Part shown: in pieces, positions 37,991 through 46,917 of the stretch
Layout of the letters: every line of letters starts with the position of its first letter
Numbering within the stretch: the stretch's first letter is position 1
Assembly: GCF_023703465.1 (NCBI RefSeq)
Contig: NZ_JAMQGP010000007.1
Coordinates: 248,001 to 312,000, forward strand
Origin: Echinimonas agarilytica
GTDB taxonomy: Bacteria > Pseudomonadota > Gammaproteobacteria > Enterobacterales > Neiellaceae
Direction of reading: 5' to 3'
DNA: 64,000 nt
The notes under the pieces: model-generated
The model's database searches: none
What the model saw: the letters and a program-made list of their open reading frames with translations, nothing else
What the model was told of the DNA's origin: nothing
Program-made: the position numbers and the translations under genes

Positions 37991-38383
37991 ATGACTCGAC
38001 ACTTACCCATCCAACAAGCCGCTACTGAACTTGACGTGACACCAGACACGCTTCGGTATTATGAGAAGCAAGGGTTGCTGATACACGTGGGGCGCAATAC
38101 TAGCGGACACCGGCAATATGCCCCAGCAGACATGGACTGGCTTCGTTTTATATTGTGTTTAAAATCAACCGGTATGCCATTGGAGTTGATCAAACGCTAT
38201 CGTGATTTGCTGGTGGCAGGTGATCACACCATCGCACAGCGTCAGGCCATTCTTACCGAGCATCACACACAAATCGAGTCAGACCTAAAGTTGTTGCAAA
38301 CCAACCTGACTCGTATTGAACAGAAAATCGAGTTTTATGACAATATTCACAGCGATTCTACGAAATCATGCTCGACAAATTAA
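37991..38383 (+). CDS. MerR-family transcriptional regulator
   Basis: A 130-aa regulator with the N-terminal MerR winged helix (LPIQQAATELDVTPDTLRYYEKQGLL in pieces) and a coiled dimerisation helix; the RNTSGHRQY wing is typical. No cysteine-rich metal-binding loop is visible apart from one near the C-terminus, so the effector is unknown. It lies 4 bp after yfaE and may be read through from the nrd operon. An upstream in-frame extension inside yfaE is not expected. Confidence 0.85.
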   Translation: MTRHLPIQQAATELDVTPDTLRYYEKQGLLIHVGRNTSGHRQYAPADMDWLRFILCLKSTGMPLELIKRYRDLLVAGDHTIAQRQAILTEHHTQIESDLKLLQTNLTRIEQKIEFYDNIHSDSTKSCSTN

Positions 38384-38684
38384 GCCTCCAATTTCAATAA
38401 ACTCAAGCCTTGGTCCAACGATCCATTTGCTTTCGCTTGGCTCTGTGCGTTCCCTCACTTTTGGTAAAAACGAAAAACTTATCCCGATAACTCATTGTAT
38501 CGATTTGTATAAGGCAATCTTCCATTGCAGTGCATCATCATCGCTTTGTCGCCCACGCGCTTGAATATCAAACAGCATGGATTGAACTGTGCAAATAAAT
38601 GCTATTTTGCTCAGGTTATTAATTAGTTTTGCCTGCTAAGCTCCATTAAGCTGGATTCCCCAAAATTAACCTAGGGCTTGGCAT
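38384..38684. other. intergenic region before fdhD
   Basis: About 300 bp without a supportable gene. It must contain the promoter of fdhD at its right end. I see no clear FNR box, terminator or repeat in it. Confidence 0.5.
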
Positions 38685-39491
38685 GTGTTTGTGAAAGACT
38701 TTCAACTCTCCTCGGTCGTGACGCCTGAGCCCGAATTAGCAGAAGAATACGCAGTCGCCTTTTGTATTAACGATGTGAGTTACGCTGTAATGATGGCTTC
38801 ACCACACGATCTGGATGATTTTGCCTTTGGCTTTTTGTTTGCCGAACAATTGATATCCAACACCAATCAAGTTCATGACATTCGCGTCACCACCATGCCA
38901 GACAAAGGCATGGTGGAAATTAATATCACATTGGCCAACCGCTGTTTATCTATACTTCGTGACAAAAAACGTCGCTTAACTGGCGTGAGTGGTTGTGGAG
39001 TGTGCGGTGTTGAAGCCCTACAGCAAGCTTTGCCTGATGTCACTCCCGTTGAACAGGCAAACATCATCGCACTTGACTCCCTCGCTCAATTGCGTGATTG
39101 CTGCCAACAATGGCAAGCACTAGCTAAATCAACAGGAGCCATGCACGGCGCATTTCTAATTGACTTAGAAGGGAATATAACCGCCGCGCGAGAAGATATA
39201 GGCCGTCATAATGCCTTAGACAAACTCATTGGTTCATGTGTACGCGATGCCGCATTTGTCCCTGAAAATCATGCCATTTTATTGACCAGCCGTTGTGGCG
39301 TGGAGTTAGTTTATAAAGTTGCCAATATTGGTATCGCCAATTTAGTCAGTCTATCTGCGCCCAGTCAATTGGCTCTGAGTATTGCGCAGCAAGCCAACGT
39401 TAATTTGATTCATTTAACAAAGCTAGATGGGCCGCGAGTGCTCAATCAAGCCCAAACTCTTACACTTGCTAAAGGTCACCTCCATGAGTAA
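38685..39491 (+). CDS. fdhD: formate dehydrogenase accessory sulfurtransferase FdhD
   Basis: Sulfurtransferase that sulfurates the molybdenum cofactor of formate dehydrogenases, 268 aa. The conserved cysteine loop GVSGCGVCG is present near residue 105. The family segments FGFLFAEQLI, MHGAFLID, REDIGRHNALDKLIG and LTSRCGVELVYKVA are also visible. It starts with GTG at 38685. It overlaps the downstream molybdoenzyme gene by 8 bp, strongly suggesting that this enzyme is its client. Confidence 0.93.
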   Translation: MFVKDFQLSSVVTPEPELAEEYAVAFCINDVSYAVMMASPHDLDDFAFGFLFAEQLISNTNQVHDIRVTTMPDKGMVEINITLANRCLSILRDKKRRLTGVSGCGVCGVEALQQALPDVTPVEQANIIALDSLAQLRDCCQQWQALAKSTGAMHGAFLIDLEGNITAAREDIGRHNALDKLIGSCVRDAAFVPENHAILLTSRCGVELVYKVANIGIANLVSLSAPSQLALSIAQQANVNLIHLTKLDGPRVLNQAQTLTLAKGHLHE

Positions 39492-41784
39492 ACAGCCTAA
39501 TAAAGCAGGCGGATTGTCGTCGTTACAATCAGCGGTTAAACATGTTTGGAAAAGTCAGCAAGCGAAAACTAATATTAAAAATTTGATGCGTGCCAACCAA
39601 ACGCATGGATTTGATTGTCCCGGCTGTGCATGGGGTGATCAAAAAGAAGGCTTGATCCAGTTTTGTGAGAACGGCGCCAAAGCGATCTCATGGGAGTCAA
39701 CCAATAAGAAGGTCGATTCGAACTTTTTCGAAAACCACACCGTCAGCCAATTGCTAAAGCAGAGTGACTACTGGTTGGAATACCAAGGCCGCCTAACCGA
39801 ACCTTTACGCTACAACCCGACAACCGACAAATACGAACCGATTGCATGGACGAAAGCATTTGACCTTATCGGCCGTCAGTTAAACTCGTTGTCTTCGCCC
39901 AATGAGGCCGAGTTTTATACATCTGGCCGAGCAAGTAATGAAGTGTCATTTGTGTATCAGTTATTTGGCCGTTTATTCGGCACCAACAATTTTCCTGACT
40001 GCTCCAACATGTGTCATGAAGCCAGCGGGGTTGCCCTGAATCAAGCCATCGGTGTGGGTAAAGGCACCGTTGTGTTGGATGATTTTGACAAAGCTGATGC
40101 AATTTTAGTGTTTGGACAAAACCCAGGTTCCAATCACCCGCGCATGATGAATGCATTGCGCCGAGCAGCCCGTCATGGCTGTAAAATTGTGACCTTTAAT
40201 AACTTAAAAGAAGTCGCGCTGAAACGTTTTGCGAGCCCACAAAGCCCCGTCGAATTACTCACCCCTGCCGCCACTGATATCAGTCACCTGTATTTAAGTC
40301 CTAAGTTGGGCGGAGATATGGCTGCAATTCGAGGCATGGTCAAAACCATACTGGCTAAACAGCAAGCTGCAATTCAATCAGGCCAAGCCGATGTCATTGA
40401 TAAGGCATTCATTGACGAGCACACCGTCGATTTTGAAAGCTATTGTAAACAGGTCCAGCAGACTTCATGGCAACAAATAGAGCAGCAATCGGGTTTATCG
40501 CAACCGGAAATTGAAGCCGCTACGGATATCTTACTTCAAGCCGAAAAGGCAATTTGCACATGGGCTATGGGGATTACACAACATAAGCATTCGGTAGCGA
40601 CCATTCGTGAAATTGTTAATTTGCAGTTGATCACCGGCAACTTGGGTAAACCGGGCGCGGGCTTATGCCCTGTGCGGGGCCACAGTAATGTTCAGGGGAA
40701 TCGAACCATGGGCATTAACGATAAGCCCAAACAAGCCTTTTTAAATGCCATGGCGGATCACTTTCAGCAGCCCATGCCTCACGATCATGGGCACAATGTC
40801 TATCTCGCGTTAAACGCATTTTTGAACAAGCAAAGTAAGGTGCTTATTTGCTTAGGAGGTAATTTAGCAGCCGCCGCTCCTGATACAGAGCAAACATTTA
40901 AAGCCATGCGCAACACGCAATTAAATGTACAAATTAGTACCAAGCTCAACCGAAGCCATTTAATGGTGGGGCAAGAAGCGCTAATTTTGCCGTGCTTGGG
41001 TCGCACAGAGATCGACCGCCAAGCAACAGGGGAGCAAGCCATTACGGTAGAAGACACATTTAGCATGGTGCATGCCTCACAGGGCAAAGTAGAACCGCTA
41101 GACGAACAGCTTAAATCTGAAGTCGATATTATTTGCAGTATTGCTCAAGCCACCTTGGGCAAAGACATTGTCGATTGGAAAAATTTAGTGGCTGATTACG
41201 GAAATATTCGAGACCTAGTGGCGCAAATCGTGCCGGGCTTTGCCGATTTCAATCAGAAAATTATGCAACCCGGAGGGTTCTACCTTGGAAACAGTGCCGC
41301 TGATAAACATTGGGTAAATGACGCAGGTAAAGCGCAATTCAGCCAAAGTCCGCTGCCTGAGTCGATTACTCATGATGTTGCTATAGATAATACAGAAGGT
41401 ACAAAAAATCGGCTGATGACGTTACAAACACTGCGCTCGCACGACCAATACAACACCACTATTTATGGAATGAATGACCGATATCGCGGTGTTTCAGGAG
41501 AACGAAAAGTGCTATTCATGAATGAGAAAGATGCCAAGCGCCAAAAATTAAAGCAAGGCGACAAAGTTCAAATCACTTCGATTTGGCCAGATGACCAACA
41601 TCGCCAGGTTGATGGTTTCAAAATTGAAATCTACGACATCCCTGAAGGCAATTTAGCCGCCTATTACCCAGAAACAAATCCACTTGTGCCATTAGACAGC
41701 GTGGGCGACGACTCATTTACACCTACATCAAAGTCAGTGCCCGTGATTTTGAAACAATCATCACAAGACGCTCCTATTTTATAG
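39484..41784 (+). CDS. FdhF/YdeP-family molybdopterin oxidoreductase
   Basis: Molybdopterin-containing oxidoreductase of the YdeP branch, 766 aa, probably cytoplasmic since no Tat signal is seen. The N-terminus holds DCPGCAWGD in place of a full four-cysteine cluster motif, as in YdeP relatives. DCSNMCHEASGVAL carries the candidate molybdenum-ligand cysteine. FGQNPGSNHPRMM, GNLGKPGAGLCPVRGHSNVQGNRTMG (in parts) and the C-terminal molybdopterin-binding domain follow. The ATG at 39484 lies inside the end of fdhD. Annotation as formate dehydrogenase alpha subunit is common for such proteins, but their physiological substrate is not settled. Confidence 0.85.
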   Translation: MSKQPNKAGGLSSLQSAVKHVWKSQQAKTNIKNLMRANQTHGFDCPGCAWGDQKEGLIQFCENGAKAISWESTNKKVDSNFFENHTVSQLLKQSDYWLEYQGRLTEPLRYNPTTDKYEPIAWTKAFDLIGRQLNSLSSPNEAEFYTSGRASNEVSFVYQLFGRLFGTNNFPDCSNMCHEASGVALNQAIGVGKGTVVLDDFDKADAILVFGQNPGSNHPRMMNALRRAARHGCKIVTFNNLKEVALKRFASPQSPVELLTPAATDISHLYLSPKLGGDMAAIRGMVKTILAKQQAAIQSGQADVIDKAFIDEHTVDFESYCKQVQQTSWQQIEQQSGLSQPEIEAATDILLQAEKAICTWAMGITQHKHSVATIREIVNLQLITGNLGKPGAGLCPVRGHSNVQGNRTMGINDKPKQAFLNAMADHFQQPMPHDHGHNVYLALNAFLNKQSKVLICLGGNLAAAAPDTEQTFKAMRNTQLNVQISTKLNRSHLMVGQEALILPCLGRTEIDRQATGEQAITVEDTFSMVHASQGKVEPLDEQLKSEVDIICSIAQATLGKDIVDWKNLVADYGNIRDLVAQIVPGFADFNQKIMQPGGFYLGNSAADKHWVNDAGKAQFSQSPLPESITHDVAIDNTEGTKNRLMTLQTLRSHDQYNTTIYGMNDRYRGVSGERKVLFMNEKDAKRQKLKQGDKVQITSIWPDDQHRQVDGFKIEIYDIPEGNLAAYYPETNPLVPLDSVGDDSFTPTSKSVPVILKQSSQDAPIL

Positions 41785-41788
41785 GCTC

Positions 41789-41832
41789 AAAAGAGCAGGT
41801 GAGCTTTGGCCGTTCATCTGCTCTTTTGCATT
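41789..41832 (+). terminator. terminator of the fdhD operon
   Basis: AAAAGAGCAGGTGA (41789-41802) pairs with TCATCTGCTCTTTT (41814-41827) with an 11-base loop, ending in a T run. It begins 5 bp after the stop codon. Confidence 0.85.
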
Positions 41833-41912
41833 TATCTTAACGTGTATGTGCCGCCATTATTTTTGCCACTGATCCCCAGTCATTCACACTGAGCACCTGC
41901 GACAAAAGCACA

Positions 41913-42863
41913 TTAACCGTTCACCAAACACGCTTCTATTAGTGCAAAATCTTGGTCATCCAACACCAAAGACCCACCTCCTATCACTCCTTCGGCTTGT
42001 TGGGGCGAACGCATTCCAACAATAGTTCCGGACACTGCGGGATGATGAAGTGCCCACGCAATAGCGACTTCGGCAACGTTCACTTCATGACGCTTTGCAA
42101 TGCTTTTCAACGTTTCAACAATACGCAAGTTATGACTTAACTTAGGCTCATTGAAATCATCGGCCTTTTTGCGCCAATCGTCCTCAGGTAAGTTGTCGAT
42201 ACGCTCTCGTGTCATTGCGCCAGTAAGTATTCCAGAACCCATCGGTGAATAACAAATCACACCCGTTTGATTCTGTTGGCACCAAGGCAATATCGACTCT
42301 GCACAATCACGATTAACCAAACTATAAGGCGGTTGCAAGGACGTGACATGGCCGAGTTGTTCTAGTCGCTGCATTTGTTCAACCGAATGGTTTGAGACTC
42401 CTAAATGGCGAATTTTACCTTCGTTTTTAAGTGCAAGCATGGTCTCCCAAGCTTCTTCGATTTGGTCTTCTGGATTGGGCCAGTGAATTTGGTACAAATC
42501 AATCACATCAACCTTTAAACGCCGTAAGCTGTTTTCAACTTCTTCGCGAACGCTTGCAGCTGCTAAGCTAGGCGTGACCTCACCTTTAGCATCCCAGCGG
42601 AAACTACACTTGGTAAAAATCAACGGTTTTTCTGACAAACCTTGAATGGCGCGCCCAACAACGTGTTCAGAATGTCCTAACCCATACACCGGTGCGGTAT
42701 CAATCCAGTTGACTCCTAAATCAAGGGCATGCTGAATGGTTTCAATCGACTGACGATCATCCTGCTCTCCCCATCCCCATAACCACTTACCGCCAATCGC
42801 CCATGCTCCAAGGCCAATTCTAGAAATATTTAAATCACTATTTCCGAGTTTCGAAAATTTCAT
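41913..42863 (-). CDS. aldo/keto reductase
   Basis: NADPH-dependent aldo/keto reductase with a TIM-barrel fold; the carbonyl substrate is unknown. The start at 42863 (MKFSKLGNSDLNIS) has GGAG upstream and gives 316 aa; an ATG at 42911 would add 16 residues. The catalytic tetrad is visible: Asp in WIDTAPVYG with the Tyr just after, Lys in LIFTKCSF, and His in LYQIHWPNP. The GAWAIGG N-terminus and GVSNHSVEQM are typical of the YccK/GSP69-like subgroup. Confidence 0.88.
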   Translation of the reverse strand: MKFSKLGNSDLNISRIGLGAWAIGGKWLWGWGEQDDRQSIETIQHALDLGVNWIDTAPVYGLGHSEHVVGRAIQGLSEKPLIFTKCSFRWDAKGEVTPSLAAASVREEVENSLRRLKVDVIDLYQIHWPNPEDQIEEAWETMLALKNEGKIRHLGVSNHSVEQMQRLEQLGHVTSLQPPYSLVNRDCAESILPWCQQNQTGVICYSPMGSGILTGAMTRERIDNLPEDDWRKKADDFNEPKLSHNLRIVETLKSIAKRHEVNVAEVAIAWALHHPAVSGTIVGMRSPQQAEGVIGGGSLVLDDQDFALIEACLVNG

Positions 42864-43134
42864 GTTCAACGCTCCAACTTGTCTGGTTTTCAGGCTCAAA
42901 TACCCTCTCAATTTTCAGCAGTATAAGAGTTGGAGTGAACTCCAGAGCAAGCACTATTGTGATCATTTATCGCTTACGTCAAAAGCAGCAAATTGAAGAC
43001 GAATGACTCAGTTCACCGCGTCAAAAGCATTGAACTGAGGAAAACCTTTAAAAACAATTTCCTGACGTCCTAGAGCAATGTTAAAGTTGCCTGCTCAAGC
43101 GTATTTATTGGTTTACAGCAACAAGGCATCAATC

Positions 43135-44352
43135 ATGAGTTCCTACAAGCATTCAAGCAAGCTCGATCACGTCTGTTATGAGATCCGTGGGCAAGCCTTG
43201 CAAGAAGCAAAGCGTCTAGAAGAAGACGGTCATCGAATCACCAAATTGAACATTGGCAACCCTGCCCCATTTGGCTTCGAAGCCCCAGACGAACTCATCA
43301 TTGACGTCATTCATAACCTACCAACCGCTCAGGGTTATTGCGATTCCAAAGGGTTGTTTTCGGCTCGAAAAGCAGTCATGCAATATTGCCAGCAAAAACA
43401 AATCGATGGCGTCGAAGTTGAAGACGTCTTCATGGGCAATGGCGTGAGTGAATTAATCGTTATGGCGATGCAAGGCTTACTCAACGATGGCGAAGAAGTG
43501 CTTGTACCTGCACCCGATTATCCGCTTTGGACTGCGGCCGTGACACTCGCAGGAGGCAAGCCAAATCACTACCGTTGTGACGAATCGCAAGAGTGGGAGC
43601 CCGATATTGAAGACATTAAGGCTCGTATTAAGCCCAATACACGCGGCATTGTGGTCATTAACCCCAATAATCCAACGGGCGCGGTTTACTCCCAAGAAAC
43701 GCTAGAAGCCATTGTTGAGTTGGCACGTCAACACAACTTAATCATTTTTGCCGATGAAATTTACGACAAAATCTTGTACGACAAAGCAGAGCATATTGCC
43801 ATGGCGTCTCTGGCTGACGATGTTTTGTTTGTAAGCTTCAATGGTTTGTCTAAATCATATCGTGTTGCTGGCTTTCGTGTAGGTTGGATGATTCTAAGCG
43901 GAGCAAAACATAGAGCTAAAAGCTACATTGATGCGCTTAACATTCTGGCCTCCATGCGCTTATGCGCCAACGTTCCTTGCCAAAACGCAGTGCAAGCTGC
44001 GTTGGGGGGCTATCAAAGTATTAATGATTTTGTGTTGCCAACCGGCCGCTTATATCAACAAGCCGATGCCGCTTGGAAAGCACTCAACAATATTCCCGGC
44101 GTAAGCTGTGTGAAGCCCAAAGGCGCTTTGTATGTGTTTCCTAAGTTAGATCCAGAGGTTTACCCGATTCACGACGACGAAAAGTTTGTTTTGGACTTAC
44201 TGCTCCAGCAAAAGATACTGGTCGTGCATGGTTCTGGGTTTAACCTCCCCACCAAGGATCACTTTAGAATTGTGACATTACCGCGGGTTGACGAGCTAAC
44301 TCAAGCCATTGATAAAATAGGCGTATTTCTTAGCACTTACCGTCAAAGTTAA
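43135..44352 (+). CDS. alaA: glutamate-pyruvate aminotransferase AlaA
   Basis: PLP-dependent class I/II aminotransferase making alanine from pyruvate and glutamate. From the ATG at 43135 it is 405 aa, equal to E. coli AlaA (YfbQ). KLNIGNPAPFGFEAPDE, the PLP-binding NPNNPTGAVYS, and the Schiff-base lysine in NGLSKSYRVAGFRVGW are present. An ATG at 43078 would add 19 residues not expected for the family. Confidence 0.94.
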   Translation: MSSYKHSSKLDHVCYEIRGQALQEAKRLEEDGHRITKLNIGNPAPFGFEAPDELIIDVIHNLPTAQGYCDSKGLFSARKAVMQYCQQKQIDGVEVEDVFMGNGVSELIVMAMQGLLNDGEEVLVPAPDYPLWTAAVTLAGGKPNHYRCDESQEWEPDIEDIKARIKPNTRGIVVINPNNPTGAVYSQETLEAIVELARQHNLIIFADEIYDKILYDKAEHIAMASLADDVLFVSFNGLSKSYRVAGFRVGWMILSGAKHRAKSYIDALNILASMRLCANVPCQNAVQAALGGYQSINDFVLPTGRLYQQADAAWKALNNIPGVSCVKPKGALYVFPKLDPEVYPIHDDEKFVLDLLLQQKILVVHGSGFNLPTKDHFRIVTLPRVDELTQAIDKIGVFLSTYRQS

Positions 44353-44368
44353 CCCCCTTTACCTCATT

Positions 44369-44408
44369 AGCCGCATGAGTATCGCTTTGTTCATGCGGCT
44401 TATTTCTT
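44369..44408 (+). terminator. alaA terminator
   Basis: AGCCGCATGA pairs perfectly with TCATGCGGCT across a 12-base loop, then TATTTCTTG. Confidence 0.75.
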
Positions 44409-44520
44409 GTGATCAAATCGCTCACACCAGCCATTGACCCCACATCCATTTAAGCCAATGTTGCCGAACTGCCCAGACTGTGCCAAATTGAGGTAAGCAT
44501 ATGAATTTTGAGGTGAGATT

Positions 44521-45804
44521 TTGGTAGATATTTGGCAGCAACGTTGTTCTGAAGAGTATAAAGCGCGGCGTCATGATCATCGTTCGGCTTACCAAAGGGA
44601 TCGCGCTCGTGTATTGCATTCCGCTGCATTTAGGCGTTTGCAGGCCAAGACTCAAATTCATGGTGTGGGTAGCTCTGATTTTTATCGTACCCGTTTGACT
44701 CACTCCCTCGAAGCCGGACAGATTGGTCAAGGCATTCACGAACAGCTTGGCAATAAATACCCGCAACACAAAAGGCTATTAGGTCCTGCGCCACTCATCG
44801 AAACCTTGTGCCTTGCTCATGATCTTGGTCACCCTCCTTTTGGACACGGCGGGGAAACCGCTTTGCATTATATGATGCGCAATCACGGTGGGTTTGAAGG
44901 CAATGGCCAAACCTTTCGAATTGTGACTCGACTAGAACCTTACACCCAATCGTATGGTATGAATTTGGCGCGCAGAACATTACTCGGTTTGGTGAAATAC
45001 CCTGTGACTATGAGTCAAGTCACACATATATCAGAGCAGCCCGAAGTCTCCAGTGCTCGGGATCTCAGAGCATCAGACTGGCACCCCGCCAAAGCACTTT
45101 ATAATTGCGATCAAGATTGGATCGAATGGTTATTATCAAACTTAACTCCATCAGACCGAGCCAAATTCACGCAAGCGAGGGAAATTCAAGGCAGTCACAA
45201 CAAAGCGCGCTATAAATCTCTAGATTGCTCCATCATGGAGCTGGCCGACGATATTGCCTATGGCATTCATGATTTAGAGGATGCGATTACTCTTAAAATG
45301 GTCAACCGTGAGCAATGGTCACAAGCAGAGCAACGTTTAAAACAAATTCCTGACGAGTGGCTACAAGCCAATATTGAAGCGGTAAGCCAAGAGTTATTTA
45401 GTAACCTTCCATTCGTCCGCAAGAACGCCATTGGCGCCTTAGTAAATTATTTTATTACGGCCATTGAGCTGGTTGATGATCTGCCCTTTGAAGAAGTGCT
45501 TTTAAGTCACAATGCTAAATTGCCAACCACCGCCGCAGCCGCACTGAAAGAATTCAAAGTGTTTGTGTTTGACTACGTGATTCGCTCTCACCAAGTACAA
45601 ACCGCAGAGTATAAAGGCCAGCAGATGATCATGGCACTCTTCGAAGCCTACGAATCAGACCCGGAGCGGTTATTGCCAGAGGAGCCCCGAGCCCAATGGT
45701 TAAATTCAACTCAAGAAGATGACAAGATGCGAGTGATTGCCGACTGGGTGTCATCTTTAACAGACCAGTCAGCAACACGTATCTACCATGAACTATTTGC
45801 TTAA
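44521..45804 (+). CDS. dgt: deoxyguanosinetriphosphate triphosphohydrolase family protein
   Basis: HD-domain dNTP triphosphohydrolase hydrolysing dGTP to deoxyguanosine and tripolyphosphate, 427 aa. FRRLQAKTQIHG and FYRTRLTHSLEA supply the first metal histidine. LAHDLGHPPFGHGGE holds the HD pair, and MELADDIAYGIHDLED a further aspartate. It starts with TTG at 44521, preceded by GAGGTGAG. It fits the type that is shorter than E. coli Dgt. Its dNTP-reducing activity sits not far from nrdAB, though it is not in the same operon. Confidence 0.9.
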   Translation: MVDIWQQRCSEEYKARRHDHRSAYQRDRARVLHSAAFRRLQAKTQIHGVGSSDFYRTRLTHSLEAGQIGQGIHEQLGNKYPQHKRLLGPAPLIETLCLAHDLGHPPFGHGGETALHYMMRNHGGFEGNGQTFRIVTRLEPYTQSYGMNLARRTLLGLVKYPVTMSQVTHISEQPEVSSARDLRASDWHPAKALYNCDQDWIEWLLSNLTPSDRAKFTQAREIQGSHNKARYKSLDCSIMELADDIAYGIHDLEDAITLKMVNREQWSQAEQRLKQIPDEWLQANIEAVSQELFSNLPFVRKNAIGALVNYFITAIELVDDLPFEEVLLSHNAKLPTTAAAALKEFKVFVFDYVIRSHQVQTAEYKGQQMIMALFEAYESDPERLLPEEPRAQWLNSTQEDDKMRVIADWVSSLTDQSATRIYHELFA

Positions 45805-45826
45805 TAGCCAGATTGGACCGCGGCCA

Positions 45827-46474
45827 TTAAGACTGCAACACAGGAAAAATGTCTTTGAGGCCTTGGGACATAAATTCCACCGCCATTGCCATCATGATCA
45901 AGCCCATAATACGGGTAATGATATTGATGCCCGTATGCCCTAAAAAATTCGACAACAATGGCGCAGCTCTAAATACCAACCAACAAATCAAAGCCGCTGC
46001 TGCAATGCCACAGCCAAATCCAACTAAATGTTGCCATTTAGGGTATTCCGCAGAATAAACAATCGCTGTCGTCATCGCGCCAGGCCCAGCAATCAAGGGA
46101 ATCGCCAAAGGTACTACGGCAATTGACTCACGCGTGACCGACTCATTCACCTCATCTTCATTGCGCCGCACATCGCTCATTTGCCCTTTGAGCATCGACA
46201 ATGCAATTAAGATAAGCATGCCGCCGCCCGCGATTCGGAAGCTCGCGATGCTAATGCCGAACATTTTAAGCAATGCTTGGCCGACCAGCAGCACAATGAT
46301 CAGCGTTAAGAACACCGTGATCATCGCCGTTGCATTGGTTTGAGCTCGTTCAATTTGGCTCTGATGACTGGTTAAACCGATAAACACAGGCAACAATCCA
46401 AACGGATTGAGAATGGCGATTAAGCCAATAAAAAACTGTAAATATAATGCGGTATCGAGTGCCATCGTTTTCAT
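45827..46474 (-). CDS. MarC-family membrane protein
   Basis: Six-helix inner membrane protein of the MarC/UPF0056 family, 215 aa, nearest in style to YhgN. LIAILNPFGLLPVFIGLT and VPLAIPLIAGPGAMTTAIVYS are the two related halves of the family. The function is unknown; the old link with multiple antibiotic resistance has not held. It converges on dgt and diverges from adhE. Confidence 0.88.
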   Translation of the reverse strand: MKTMALDTALYLQFFIGLIAILNPFGLLPVFIGLTSHQSQIERAQTNATAMITVFLTLIIVLLVGQALLKMFGISIASFRIAGGGMLILIALSMLKGQMSDVRRNEDEVNESVTRESIAVVPLAIPLIAGPGAMTTAIVYSAEYPKWQHLVGFGCGIAAAALICWLVFRAAPLLSNFLGHTGINIITRIMGLIMMAMAVEFMSQGLKDIFPVLQS

Positions 46475-46743
46475 CTACTAAGTGAGGTTTAATGTTCAAG
46501 CGCATTGTAAAGATGGTGCAAAAATCGCGCTATTGAAATAAATTGACAGTTTTTACGCCTTATTGATAAATTTTTTTAATCTATTAATATTCCAGTATTC
46601 TTAACGCATTGTAATTGAATGAATTTCATCCGACATGGCGGAAAAGTAATCAAATTACATATTTTCACTTAAAAACAACAAATTTGCGTGACAAAGTGCA
46701 CATACAAATACTATCTGTAGTAATTTCTGTAATTTTATTTCAC

Positions 46744-46791
46744 TTGATCAGAATCAAATAAGCACGGTGGGGTAAGCCTATAATGCACCCC
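46744..46791 (+). promoter_or_regulatory. class II FNR-activated promoter of adhE
   Basis: TTGATCAGAATCAA at 46744-46757 is a perfect match to the FNR consensus TTGAT-N4-ATCAA. A consensus -10 box TATAAT lies at 46779-46784, so transcription should start near 46791 with the FNR site centred about 41 bp upstream. That is the class II activator position. The resulting leader of about 125 bases contains GAGAAA/TTTCTC arms of a small hairpin near its 5' end. The upstream part of the gap (46475-46743) is AT-rich, with an inverted repeat GTAAT-CAA-ATTAC at 46646-46658. Confidence 0.8.
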
Positions 46792-46917
46792 AAGAGAAAA
46801 GAAATTTCTCCTTTAAGCTGAGACTCAAAAGTGTCGTCTATACTTGCGTAACCTTCGGCACTGTGGTTCTGGTTCGAGGTCGGTTTAGATAAGAAATTTT
46901 ATTTTTAGGAGTTATAT

